Below are positions 21,231-33,570 of a stretch of 64,000 nt of DNA, in pieces. The stretch covers positions 483,470,252 through 483,534,251 of the forward strand of contig NC_085137.1 in assembly GCF_035046485.1 (NCBI RefSeq). The letters are read 5' to 3'. A program made the translations under genes and the position numbers. Origin of the DNA: Aedes albopictus (Eukaryota; Arthropoda; Insecta; Diptera; Culicidae). Every line of letters begins with the position of its first letter. The stretch's first letter is position 1. The notes beneath the pieces were generated by a model. It saw only the letters and a program-made list of their open reading frames with translations. It did not search any database and was not told the DNA's origin.

Positions 21231-23437
21231 TGACCAGTTACATCTTTTAGGATGCCAATCAAAATATAGGGCTGGACTCGAGAATAGGCCTACTGCAGAT
21301 TGATGTCCATTGTACCCCAGCAACCGCCGATTCACTGAATTCCATAACTGCGCTCCAAATTCTCTAATCAAAAAATTTAATTGAGATAGCCCAAAATTTC
21401 GTTTCAATGAATTGCAACAGTCCCATTTTACATTCAGAAGATCAAACGTTCCATCTATCGCATTAATCTGAAAATGTTCCATCCACCACGCATCGAAACC
21501 GCGATAGTGCCGGTTCGCCGGTAATTGAAATCAAGAGTCACTCGTAGACCAGCATCAATACATCATCCACAAACAGAGGGGGATCATTTGAAAACTTTGC
21601 ACATAGACGCAAATAAATCCCGCTGTCTGGCGAGAGCTGAAGAACGCTACCAGCAGCACACTGCCATGCCGTCGGATGTTCAAAATTCGTCGACAAACTT
21701 AATTATTGAATTACGAGACGACACTTCCTGCGTAAACTACCGGGTCGATTTTTTACCAAAGCGCAACCGTGGTGTTTGTATGCGTAGGGTAGCTGTACCA
21801 ATTGTGGTCATCGGCGAAAAACACCAGCAAAAAAAAAAATTTTAACATTTCGTAGCCTAATACGTATACTGAATAATTACCGATTTAATGTCTAAGAAAG
21901 GTTTTCAAAGTCCAACGGGGCACTCTAGAACCGTGTCGTAACCAAGGACGACGTCGTTGTTGTTATGGATGCAGCGTTGGCATCTCCATGAGATAAAGTT
22001 ATTTTTTACGACCTAAGCTCCTTTTCACAGCACTCCACGTGCTGCTGTCTGTCGTGCCCTGGCGGCCTTGCAACCAGGTTTATTTGTAATTCAATCTCGG
22101 TACTCACCAGCCGCTGCTAGGCTGCTGGAAGCATTTCTAAAAATACCGCTATGAAGCCCAAATTCGTTTCGTTGTGGGTGGTAAAGGTGTGGTGGAAAGG
22201 GGTATGAATTTCATGATGGCATGGTAACTAGGTGGCAATTTCATGGCTAGACACGCATCAGTTGTAATAATTTTAATAAAAACTTCAAGCAGTATTGATT
22301 TTTGTTCTTGGGGATTTTTTTTAGTTTCTCAATTTGCTGTTGCAGTTTTCAATACTTTTATTCTGTTGAAATATTCACAAAAACGTAAGAGTGTCGAATT
22401 GTAACATTTTATTAAAACACCAATAATTATTACATATGAGTGTGCGCTCTTAAGCTTTCACATCAGACCTGGTTGAGCAATTAGGCTCGTATTTTATCCA
22501 CCTATCTACTTCATGAAGTGGATATTAAATAATTCTATCATATATAATTTCGAACTATTTTGGAGCATCCTCAGTTGCAATTTGTTTTCACGCTAATTAA
22601 TGCAAACGTTTACAACCGAATTCCAATTAAGTATTCTCAGCACAACACTCCCAATTAGTTCCCAAAATACCAGCATGGAACTGCATTCTCCCAACTATCT
22701 GGTGGGGAACCAGCAGTGGAGCGTTCCCGCTAGCACCAACAGCACCCAACAAGTCAAGCTATAGCAAATATCGTAATAATAAAAATTACAAACATATGGC
22801 CAGCACATTTCGTTTGTCTCGCAAGCAAGCGATGTCTTCCTGCAGCGGCCTGTTGTGGTGTTGCATTCACTCTCCTCAAGTCTCAGCTCGAGACGACACA
22901 TACCAATCTACACAGTAGGTACATTGTGTGGAAAGTTCAGTCACCGAGTCACACCAGTAGGTACTTCCTCTTTTCTACCTTGACCGTTTGTTGTGGGGAA
23001 GAACAATTAAAGTCTTCTACTTAGATGATGGTGTTCCTCTCGTACCTCCACCTTGGCTTCGTCTCACATCTGATTTCCCAGAATGCCCATGAAAATGCTC
23101 GTTCAGCTGTTATGCATGATACTGTTCTCCTCCATTGTTTTGCCTGTGTTGTGGTGTATATTTTAGCTTAGGATTTAATTATTTTATAACTAAGTTGCCA
23201 TTTACAAAGTCAGATGGAACAGCAGCTGGGTTCATGGAAATGTATTACTGGGCATTACAATGCCCCGGTGACCTGTATAAAGTTTCCACTCTTAGAATGC
23301 AGCTTTGTTTTCAAAATAATTCGCTGAACATTTGATGTTTAAAAACTGTTTAGGACTAAGATATTTAGGACACTGCATCACTGTTTTGGTGAGTACATTC
23401 CATATTACTATTTTAAAACTTGATGGAAAATAGCCTT
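21231..23437. other. unassigned non-coding DNA
   Basis: Mixed to AT-rich sequence without a terminal repeat I could pair. A minus-strand frame at 21228-21482 (84 codons) and one at 22695-22901 (68 codons) have no known motif. It may be host intergenic or intronic DNA. Confidence 0.35.
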
Positions 23438-24119
23438 TTAGTGGTGATAAGCACCAACGCGTCTTAGCCGCGATTTAATCTGGGATTTACCAAATCCGAG
23501 ATTAAATTTGATACCCCGTTCGGTAAGCACCAAAGAGCTTCAAGAGAGGATTTAACAAAGAAAGCACGCAGCCATTTTCTCTCTCGTGATTGTCCAGCTC
23601 GCGGAAATGTCAATTCAGTAGCTTCAGCATTCAATCAGCTGGTGTTTATTTACTCTTTTTTTTTCGTGCAAAAAAAATGTTTGTTTCTCCTGCGTGATGG
23701 CCCATGATCGGTGGGCAGGAATTTCGCGATGAGCGTTGGATGCACAACGCAATCGTAATTTACCCAACCAGGATAAGTGGATACTATCAGACGCCCCACC
23801 GCTGTCAGTTTTCCAGTTCAAACAGAAAGCACCACATAACCCGCCCGGCGGCTGTGTGCGCAACACATTTCACCCGGGATTCCTCGAGAAGCTCTTTCCC
23901 AGATTTTTTTTCCATTGCTTCGGTGGATCATGCCAGAAATCTCTACACAAAACTCATTCCTAAATTCCTCCTTATTCACCGAGAGATTACAAAACTTGCC
24001 GTAAAATATTTTTGTGAAATTTCAACCAAAGTGCCTCAAGTACATATTGCTTCAGGATTTTCTTACGAAGTACGTAGCTCAAAACGTTCATCCATGATTA
24101 TTTTCTTCAATTAGTTCAA

Positions 24120-26340
24120 GGATTCCTCAAATCAAAATTTCTGTAAGGTTTTTCTAGCAGAAACGCAGGTGGGTCAAAATTTCCGTTGAAATTACTTCAA
24201 AAAATCCTCAAGGAAGTACAAACACACATTCCTACGAGAACGCCTCCGGAAATTCGTCCACGAAATTCTCCTGGCATTCATAAAGGAATTTCTCAAGAAA
24301 TTGCTCCAATAATCCTTCCGGGAATCAATTCAAAAATGCTTAACGGAATTCCTAAGAGAGAACCTCCAGAAAATCCTTTGGGAATTTTTGAAGGAATTTT
24401 GTCGGGAAACTAGACATTATTCCGAGAATTTCTGCAGGAGGTCCTCCGGTTATTCCTGAAAAAAAAAAACTCCGCGAGTTCCTTTTAAAACTTCGCCTGG
24501 AATTCCTTCAAAAATTCCATCGGCTATCCTTTCAGAAATTTATCCACGAATTCATCTGGAAATTATTCGAGAAATTTCACTGGTAATTTTTCCAGAAATT
24601 GCTTGGAGAACTACTCCATAAAATCCCCTGGAAATATCTCAACACATTACTCTGGGAAATCTTCGGTAGATCCTCTGGGAATTTATTCGGGGATTTCTCC
24701 TGGATTTCCTTTGGAAATTCCTCCAGGAATTCCTTTAGGATTTCCTCCAAGAATTTCTTCGTAAATTCCTCCAGGAATTTCTTCGAGAGTTCCTCTCGGA
24801 ATTTCTTAAGAAATTCCTCCAAGAATTTATCCGGGATTTCCTCCAGCAATATCTTCGGGAATATTCCTCCAGGAATTCCTTCAGGGATTCTTCCAGGAAC
24901 TCTTCCGGTAATTTCTCCAGGAATTGCTTCGGGGATTCCTCCAAGAATTTCTTCGGAAATTCCTCCAGGAATTTATTTGGGAATTCCTCCATGAATTCGT
25001 TCGGGAATCCACCAGGAATTTCTTCGGACATTCCTCCAGGAGTTTCTTTGGAGATTCCTCCAGGATTTTCTTCGGGAATTCCTCCAGCAAATCCTTTGGA
25101 AATTTTTTCAGGAAATTTTTCGGGAATTCCTCCAGGAATTTCCTTAGAAATTCCTCCAGGAATTTCCTTAGAAATTCCTCCAAGAATTGCTTCGGGAATT
25201 ACTCCGGGTTGAATTCCTCCAGAAATATCTTCGGGATTTTTTCCAGAAATTTCTTCGGCAATATTTTTGCAGTGATTTCTCCAGGAATTCCTCCTTGAAT
25301 TTCTTCGGAAATTCCTCTGGGGATTCCTCCAGGAATTTGTTTGGGAATTCCTCCAGGATTTTTTTTTTTTCGGGAGATCCTCCGGTGATTTCTCTAGGAC
25401 TTCCTTCAAGGATCACTCCAAGAATTTCTTCAGAAATTCTTCCAGGAATTTCTTCGGGAATTCCTCCAGGAATTGCTGCGAGGATATCTCCAGGAATTTC
25501 TTTGGGAATTCCTTTGGAAATTTCCTCGGAAATGACTGCATGAATTTCCTTGGGAATCCCTCCAAGAATTGCTTAGGGGATTCTCCAGGATAATATTCAG
25601 GAATATCCCTCCAGGAATTCCTGCGGGGTTACGGGAATTTGTTCGGGGATTCCTCCAGGAATTGCTTCGGAAATTGCTCCAGAAATTTCTCCGGAAACTC
25701 CTTCAGGATTTTTTTGGGGATTTCTCCAGGATTTTCTTCGGGGATTCCTCCAGGAATTTCTTCGGAAATTTCTCCAGGATTTGCGTCGGGGTTTCTTCCA
25801 GGAATTTCTTCGGAGATTCCTCCAGGAATTACTTTACAGATTCTTCCAGGAATTCCTTCGGAAATTCCTCCAGAAATTCTTCTAAAAATTCTTAGGAGGA
25901 ACCTTTCAGAAATTTATTCGGGAATTCCACCATATTTTTTCCGGGCGTTCCTCAGGAAGTTCTTTCATAAATTTGATCGGAAATTCTTCATGAAATATCT
26001 CAAGAAATTTCTTTGGACATACATCCAGAAATTCCTCCGATAATACCTTCAGAAAATCCTCTGGGAATTCCTCTAGGATTTTCTCTTGAAATTCACTTCA
26101 AATTTCCTCCGGCAATTCCTTCAAAAATTCTGCCATGTATTCCTCAAGAAAGTCCTCGAGGAATTCACCCAAAAACTCTTCTGGAAACTGTTCCAGGTTT
26201 TTTTTCAGAAATTCTTCCGGGAGTTTGTCTTGAAATTCCTCCTGAAATTCCTCAGAGAGTTTCTCCAGAAATTCCTACGGGAATTCGTCCAGAAAGTCCT
26301 TAAAAAATTTCTTCAGAAATTCTTTTGATATTCCTCCGAG
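24120..26340. repeat. GGAATTCC-type satellite, left arm (pyrimidine-rich strand)
   Basis: Variants of TTCCTCCAGGAATTTC and TTCGGGAATTCC follow each other with 24 to 33-bp spacing for over 2 kb. Reading frames of 70-224 codons on both strands (IPPGISSEI, FLEEFPKKF, RNSWRN types) are translations of the repeat in successive frames, not proteins under selection. Copies are strongly diverged. Confidence 0.88.
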
Positions 26341-26519
26341 GATTATAGAGAATCCAGATATGCTTCCCCAGTGAAATTTCATAAAACTTCGGCAAGGATC
26401 CTCAAAAAATGTCTTCAAAAATCCATAAGAAATTTCCACATGCATTACTTAACGAATTTTTCAAGTACATCAGAACATCCTCAAGGCTTTCCTTTAGGGA
26501 CTACTCAAAAAAAATTTGC

Positions 26520-28880
26520 AGCGGTTACTTAAGAAATTTCATCGGAATTTCTTGAGTAATTTCCTCAGAGAATTCTCAAGGAATCCTCAAAAAATTCCCT
26601 CAGTAATGGCTTCTGGAGGAATCATCAAAGGAATATTTGGAGGAATACTCAAATTCCTGGAGGACACCCCGAAGCAAATCCTGGAGGAATTCCCGAAGCA
26701 ATTCCTGAAGGAATTTCCGAAACAAAACCTGGAGGAATTCCCAAAGCCATGCCCGAGGTAATTCTTTGTGGAATTCCTGAAGAAATTCCTGGAGGAATTT
26801 CCGTACAACAAAATCCTGGAGGAATTTCCAATAAAAATCCTGGAGAAATTCCCGAATAATTTCTTGGAGGAATTCCCGAAGGAAGTCCTGGAAGAATCTT
26901 CCCGAAAGAATTTACGAAAGCATTTTTGTAGGAATTCCCGAAGAAATTCTTGGAGGAGTCCTTGAAGGAAATCCTGGAGGAGTTCCCGAATCAATTCCTG
27001 GTGGAATCCCCGAAGGAATTTCTGGACGAATTCCCGAGGAAATTCTTGGAAGAATCTCCGAAGAAATTACTGGAGGAATCCCCAGGAAATTCTTGGGAGG
27101 AGTCCCTGGAGGAATTCCTGGAGGAATCCCTGGAGGAATTCCTGGAGGAATCCCTGGAGGAATTCCTGGAGGAATCCCTGGAGGAATTCCTGGAGGAATC
27201 CCTGGAGGAATTCCTGGAGGAATCCCTGGAGGAATTCCTGGAGGAATCCCTGGAGGAATTCCTGGAGGAATCCCTGGAGGAATTCCTGGAGGAATCCCTG
27301 GAGGAATTCCTGGAGGAATCCCTGGAGGAATTCCTGGAGGAATACCTGGAGGAATTCCTGGAGGAATCCCTGGAGGAATTCCTGGAGGAATCCCTGGAGG
27401 AATTCCTGGAGGAATCCCTGGAGGAATTCCTGGAGGAATCCCTGGAGGAATTCCTGGAGGCATCCCTGGAGGAATTCCTGGAGGAATCCCTGGAGGAATT
27501 CCTGGAGGAATCCCTGGAGGAATTCCTGGAGGAATCCCTGGAGGAATTCCTGGAGGAATCCCTGGAGGAATTCCTGGAGGAATTCCTGGAGGAATCCCTG
27601 GAGGAATTCCTGGAGGAATCCCTGGAGGAATTCCTGGAGGAATTCCTGGAAGAATCCCTGGTGGAATTCCTGGAGGAATCCCTGGAGGAATTCCTGGAGG
27701 AATTCCTGGAGGAATCCCTGGAGGAGTTCCTGGAGGAATCCCTGGAGGAATTCCTGGAGGAATCCCTGGAGGAATTCCTGGAGGAATCCCTGGAGGAATT
27801 CCTGGAGGAATCCCTGGAGGAATTCCTGGAGGAATCCCTGGAGGAATCCCTGGAGGAATTCCTGGAGGAATCCCTGGAGGAATTCCTGGAGGAATCCCTG
27901 AAGGAATTTCTGGAGGAATCCCTGAAGCAACTCCCGAAAGAAAACCCTGAAGGATCTTTTGGAGGATTTCCTGAAAAAAATCCTGGAGGAATCTCCAAAG
28001 GAATTACTGGAAGAATCCCCGAATGAGTTCGTGGAGGAATCCCCGAATAAATTCCTGGAGAAATCCCAAACTGTACGTGGAGAAATCCCAGTAAAAAATT
28101 ATATGAATTCTTGGAAACATCCCAGACGGAATTCTTGAAAGCAATCCGAGTAGGAACTTTTGTAGGTCTTTCTGCAAAAAAAAAATATGATAGAAGTCAT
28201 AGAGAAAACATTGCAGGAATTTTCAATGGAACCCCTGAAGGAATTTCTGGAAGAATCTCCGAAGAAATTTCTCGAGAAATCCTGAAGGAATCTCCGACGA
28301 AATTTCTGGAGGTATCCCCGAAGTTATAGTTGGAGAACTCTTGAAAGTATTCTTGGAGGTATTCCCGAAGGACTCCTCGGGGGAGTCCTAGATAAATTCC
28401 TTAAAGAATGTTTGATAAAATTCCTTACGGATTTTTCAAAGGATTTCCTAGAAGCATCTTTGAAAAAATTAGAGAAATTCTTAAAACTTTTCCTGGAGTT
28501 TCCTAGAAAGTATTACTACGAAGAATCCTTGAAGATACTCGCAGATAAAAACAAACAAAAACAAAACCATGAAGGAATCTTCTAAAAATCCCTAGAAGCA
28601 ATCCCTGGAGGCATCGCTGAAGCAATTCCCGGAATAATTGCTACAGGAATTTGCGAAGGAATCCCGGAGAATCCCAAAAAAAAAAATCTTTTTATAATCC
28701 ACGACAAAATTCCCAAATGTGTTCTTGAAGAAAATCATGAAAAAAATTTCTGGAGTTTCTGAGGGAATTCCTGGGAGAATCCCCCTAGAAAATCCTGCGA
28801 GAATCCGCGATGGTATTTCTGGAGACATCTTCAAAAAAAACACGACGGCAATTCATAGAAATCCTGGAGACATCCCCGAA
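26520..28880. repeat. GGAATTCC-type satellite, right arm (purine-rich strand)
   Basis: Here the plus strand reads GGAGGAATTCCTGAAG-like units, the reverse complement of the left arm class. Decay is heavy at the outside and minimal in the central array at 27093-27905. The strand switch near 26.35-26.5 kb is close to the midpoint between the element ends. Confidence 0.85.
27093..27905. repeat. homogeneous 24-bp tandem array (~34 copies)
   Basis: The unit is two related 12-mers, GGAGGAATTCCT and GGAGGAATCCCT, repeated about 34 times with few substitutions. In several places one 12-mer is repeated or dropped, shifting the register. As 12 and 24 are multiples of three and the unit makes no stop codon, all six frames stay open ([16 protein letters not shown] and RNSWRNPW on the plus strand; [16 protein letters not shown] and PPGIPPGI on the minus). 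The homogeneity indicates recent expansion. Confidence 0.95.
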
Positions 28881-29087
28881 AAAAATCACTGATTCACTGG
28901 TTGATTTTTTACTAGAAGTAGGCTTTGTTCCAGTGGGTAGGTTAAGCCAAGAATAGGAAGCAAAAGCCTCTCCTGCAAGCCGCAGATGGAGATCTCCATG
29001 CCGATGTTCCAATTCTGTGGCAGGAACATACACAAGTTTCGTTCCGTTGCTCCGTCAATTCAAGCGGTAAATGATCGTGAAATTCAT

Positions 29088-29506
29088 GGCCCGTTTACAT
29101 ATTTGCTAATTCTGCGCGACAATTCATTTTCGAGCAGTATTGGCGCCAATTTAGCGCAATGTAAACACTTTTTAGCTGACAATAAAGTTAGCATGACAAA
29201 TTCAGAAGCTTCTGAATTCGGTGCTAAAACTAGTGGACAATAATGAGGGTATTAGATTGTCCGACACAATTAGCATCATGTAAACGGTCTGATAGACGAA
29301 TTGTCAGCTAATTATGCCATCACGCCAATTTTATTGGCAGAAAGGGAAGTGTTTACATTACGATAGTTTGGTACCAACACAGTCGGACAATTTATTGTCC
29401 CAGATTTAGCAGCTAAATTTTTAGCGGCAATGTAAACAATACTAGCGTGGAATAAATTGTCCGACAGAATATTGTCACGCATTATTATCACATATGTAAA
29501 CGGACC
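29088..29506. mobile_element. 419-bp TIR element with CCCGTTTACATAT ends
   Basis: The left end reads GGCCCGTTTACATATTTG and the right end, reverse complemented, GGTCCGTTTACATATGTG. Similarity continues through TGCGCGACAAT/TGCGTGACAAT. Internal ATGTAAACA and TAGCTGACAATA-like motifs recur in both orientations. It is nested in the right part of the 23.4-29.85 kb fold-back. There is no coding content. Confidence 0.75.
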
Positions 29507-30459
29507 ATCAGTAACATTCCAACGTTGCCACAAGTCCAGTTGGATTTCCTCCGAAAAATACCGTTTTACGATTAAAAAGTAATTTTAACTTTACGCCCGC
29601 CACAAAAACTCCAGTTTGTTCTACAGTTTGTTTTGATTATTATGCTCTGACGTTTTCCCAACATGATTGCGTAGCAGGCGTGCTCCGCACGCAGCCAGTT
29701 CTTGTAAATCCGAGATTTATTTTTAATGCGCCGAAATCGGCGCACTAAAGTTAAATCTCAGATTAAAATCAAGGATAATACCGTTTGGTGCTTGAGAAAA
29801 TCGAGGATAATACGTGATTGGCGTCTAGGACGCTGTGGAGCTTACCGCCATTAGGTGTATCATTAGCTACTGTAAAATATTTTATAATTATAAATTTTAA
29901 TTTAGAAGTATATTTGGCCACTTGGTCAACTTCAGCTACTCAGGAAAACTTCAAACAATAGGGTGTCCTAAAATTGCACATAGCCGGAAACCTCGGAGGC
30001 TCACCCTGCAAATGATAGCTAAGGGTGTTAGAAGCAAACTTTTGTATGACTGCAACTTTCAGAAATGACGTTTAAAGATCGTCCCGACGTGATTTTTGAA
30101 AAATGGCCATTTTTCGTAATAAATATCATACAAATATTTTTTACCGTACAAAAATTGGCAATACCCACCATTTTTATATTTTTTGCAGCTTGATATAGAT
30201 CCAAACTTCTTGGGAAAAATAAAATTAACTATAACTATAATATAGGAAATCTCATGAGGAAAACTTTGCCGAAGACAGCATGGTGTTTTTTCTATCTGTT
30301 TAAAAATTATTCACGATTTACTTACTGGTAATATCCGAATTTTAATGTATTTTTTTAAAAATGGCACATAGGAACTGCCCATAAACACATACAAAGTGAA
30401 AAATCACATATGCTCGACAAGTTTTTGTCTTGTTCTTATTTAGGAATTATGGTGACATC

Positions 30460-30879
30460 CAGGCTGGATAATCCTCCTCGAAATCAAAAGAGTTTTGCAA
30501 CATGCTCTAGAGCGGTGTTTTGCTTTTGCCTCGTCGCGAGGGAGCGAACGAACCCCAAACAGAGAGGCAATAAAAACTGAGCGAGGAAGAGGGGAACGAA
30601 AAAAGAGCCGATGATTATTTCGGGTTTTTGAGTGTGATTTTCGCCTCGAGAGTCTTTCTTTGTATGGGAGTGGAACTCGCGAGAGCTTTTTGAGTGTGAG
30701 TGGACGTGAGAAACACAACAAGCAATTATGAGTGTTGGACGAACTCCTCGCTGCGCGGCAAGCTCGCGCTCGATGCTGTTGAGGATTTGCGTTGTGATTT
30801 CTGAGTTTTATTTTCACTCCTCAGAAAATCGCCAAAATCGCTTCCTCATTTTCTCGCGAGGGAGTTTCTGTCAAGCCTG
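30460..30879. mobile_element. 420-bp hAT-type MITE with 8-bp GTGACATC duplication
   Basis: Ends are CAGGCTGGATAATCC and, reverse complemented, CAGGCTTGACAGAAA. GTGACATC flanks both sides (30452-30459, 30880-30887). The opposite arm of the host element contains the undisturbed site, with a single GTGACATC near 31805 read on the minus strand, confirming the insertion. The interior is rich in CTCGCGAG-type motifs and has a non-significant minus-strand frame. Confidence 0.9.
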
Positions 30880-31833
30880 GTGACATCATTGATTGATTTT
30901 TAGGTTTTGTTATTCAATCCCTTCATACAAAAATTAACTAGCAAAGAATACTAAAAAACTAACTCTCTCGACAAGCTTCGTACTGCCTATTGATTTTTTA
31001 AAGATATTCTCCACAAAATCTTGAGCCATATTTTTGCGTTTATCTTACTTTCCTGTCGATTTTCTCAATCATTTCTCCGCACAAAGACGTATGAGTGCTG
31101 GACCAGTGAAACAGCCCAGGAAATAGTGACAAAGTGGAAAAAAGGCGAATCCGTTGATCCATCCCAAATTCTAATCGCGATTACAAACACCTTTCGTAAG
31201 AATACCAATGTTTAGATAATAAGTTCAAATTCAAGACATTCTAAAAATCAGAGCATGTCTTTTTTGACATTTACTGACTTGAACTATCGTATCAACACCG
31301 AAAATAAGGTACACCGAGGCAAATTGAAACGGGGAACGGGTGGAATGAGATGAACCAGCGAGTTAACGTTATGTTATCCAAGGTTAAAACAATTTAATTA
31401 CCATAATACATACACGGCATGCAATAAGACAAGGTAGGCTATTATTGGATAACAACAGTTTTGAACAAACACATGTGACGTCATTGTTATCGTCCTATAT
31501 GCTGATCAAATTGATGGGGACTACTAGATCGTTTTATTCATGCCTTTGAACAATTTAAACAACATCATTGAAAAATAAAAACGGCATGTTTCGTGGAATG
31601 TATTACCTTCTAAATGTTATACAAAATGTGCCGTGCGTTTAATTATGTATTATGCTCGTATAAAACATTGTCAGTACAAAGCTGTATAAAATTCCATGGC
31701 CTACTGAGGCATCTCAAAATGGTACCTAATCATAAAGTTTCTCGCTAGTAGATACCTATATCAAAGAAAATTGATTTGTCAACGAAAGCAAAAACTCGAT
31801 AAATGATGTCACCAGAATTCCTAAACATATTAA

Positions 31834-31948
31834 CCTTCCGTAACTCGCGCGGTTGACTACCTGCGTCAGCACCACGCTACTGCTGAGTACAAAAAGCGAG
31901 ATTTTTTCAACGTGTTGTACAAAATACAACAGCGCGATCGCTCGCGGG
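31834..31948. mobile_element. 115-bp TTAA-flanked insert
   Basis: It is bounded by TTAA on each side (31830-31833, 31949-31952), with ends CCTTCCGTAACTCGCG and, reverse complemented, CCCGCGAGCGATCGCG. The corresponding place in the left arm of the host element (about 30440) lacks it. The ends are only partly inverted, so piggyBac-type origin is a suggestion only. Confidence 0.6.
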
Positions 31949-32546
31949 TTAAAGACAAAAACTTGTTGAGCATACATGATTTTTTACTTTATATGTGTTT
32001 TTGGGCAGCTCCTATGTGCCATTTTAGAAAAATCCCTAAAAATTCAAATTTCACCAAAAAGTAAATCGTGAATAACTTTTAAACGGATAGAAAAAACGCC
32101 ATGCTGTCTTCGGCAAAGTTTTTCCTCATAAAATTTCCATTTTTTTATGGAAATTGTTTTAAATTAGCATTAGGTTGCGATACTTTTTATGATAGGTAAA
32201 ATCCATAGTAAAGCAAAAAAATTAAAAATTTTAGTAAACTCAAAAATTTAGTATTAAAAAGTTACTATCAAAACATGTAGTTAATAATTTTTCCTAATTA
32301 GTTTGGATCTATATCAAGCTGTAAAAAATATAGAAAAGGTGGGTATTGCCAGTTTTTGTACGGTAAAAAATATTTGTATGATATTTATTACGAAAAATGG
32401 CAATTCTTCAAAAATCCTGCCGGGGCGACCTCTAAACGTCATTTCTGAAAGTTTCCGACATACAAAAGTTTGTTTCTAACACCCTTAGCTATCATTTGCA
32501 GGGTGAGCCCCCAAACTTTTTGATCACGTGCAATTTTGGGACACCC

Positions 32547-33570
32547 TTATCTTCATTCTTCAGATAATAAAAAATAACTGAATAAAAAAAACATTGGTAT
32601 GGAATTAGAGGTATAATTTAGCAATCTGTAAACATGTGAATAGCAGTTGCTCAGGTGGTTTGATATTCTGAAGTTTGTCTGCATCAGTTGTATTGTGGAA
32701 GTGTTTTGTTTAGTTTTGCCTCACTCATCACGAAAACTTTTAACTGTGTACAAAAGTGCTCGTCCACTTTGATTTTCTTCTTGGGTGACTAATAATAATA
32801 AATAGAAAAATAAAAAACGAGTAATTAAAAGCATGCGTAATTGTAGTCGGCAGTTGTGGGAGTAAAAAAAGCTGTACTTCTAACCGAGACTTTTCTACCA
32901 ACGTCAACCGGAGCGAAAATTTGATGAGATTTTCAAGTTTAATTATTTACGTTCGCTGCCTCCTTCAGTCCTGGTCGCCAGTCAGCCGTCCGTCCATCTT
33001 TGCCATTTGTTAGGCGCTGCTGCTGTGGTCACAGTTAATGGACACACCGACCGTCATTGAGCTGCTTGCTGGTTTAACGATGCAACGAAATGGCGAAAAT
33101 GTCTCAACCGTGGATGGGTTCGTTAGAAAATTTAACTGTAAATAACAATCAGTCAGCGTGGTGAATAAATCCGGGAATTGGGACTTGCCATCAACGAAAT
33201 TATACCCAAGTATAAGCAAGAGGTATAATTTCGTTACAAAATAGTAACAAATTTTAAAATCTTGACGCAATTTTTAATTCTTATGTTTTAATATGTACAG
33301 TCATTTCATAGAAAATCGATGGGGAATTAGCCATTTGTTGAAAGGTTAGTACTGAAATTTTTGTTTTCTTTTGGTTTTTCGTTCATAATTTCCCGATACC
33401 CAGTGAACATCTAGATCTAGCTTTTCATACTCTTACCATTGAGTTGGAATTTCCTTAAATTCCATATTACAAGAAAAATTAAAACATTTGTGCCGGAAAG
33501 GAAGTCTGGGTCCAAAATGTTGAAGGCATCCTTAAGCGTGCTCATCCTAATGTTGATCGATTCTCGCTAA
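32547..33570. other. unassigned AT-rich DNA
   Basis: No pairing terminal repeats or plausible exons were found. A minus-strand frame of 86 codons at 33010-33270 has no recognisable motif. It may be host sequence between mobile elements. Confidence 0.35.

Larger units (their letters stand above)
23442..29850. mobile_element. 6.4-kb fold-back element with GGAATTCC-satellite arms
   Basis: Terminal repeats pair as TGGTGATAAGCACCA on the left and, reverse complemented, TGGCGGTAAGCTCCA on the right, with similarity continuing into GCGTCTTAG/GCGTCCTAG. TTAG is present on both sides (23438-23441, 29851-29854), so a TTA or TTAG duplication is likely. The left half (24120-26340) is pyrimidine-rich GGAATTCC-type satellite, and the right half (26520-28880) is the same class on the opposite strand. 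A 419-bp MITE sits near the right end. No transposase was seen, so the element is non-autonomous. Confidence 0.7.
29961..32546. mobile_element. 2.6-kb long-inverted-repeat element with GGGTGTCC ends
   Basis: Ends are GGGTGTCCTAAAATTG and CAATTTTGGGACACCC. TA precedes the left end; the right flank is TTA, so the TA duplication is imperfect. Inverted arms of about 500 bp each (29961-30451 plus 30888-30960; 31735-32546) share segments such as GGGTATTGCCA, ATATTTGTATGATATTTAT and GCTGTCTTCGGCAAAG. The left arm carries a 420-bp hAT MITE and the right arm a 115-bp TTAA-flanked insert. No transposase was seen. Confidence 0.8.

Noticed and set aside
27093..27905. Possible CRISPR-like array
   Set aside because: Units are contiguous with no unique spacers, and the genome is an insect.
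26950..28026. A 358-codon open frame rich in EEFLEESL repeats
   Set aside because: It is the translation of a 24-bp tandem array that is open in all six frames; no start context, domain or codon bias supports a gene.
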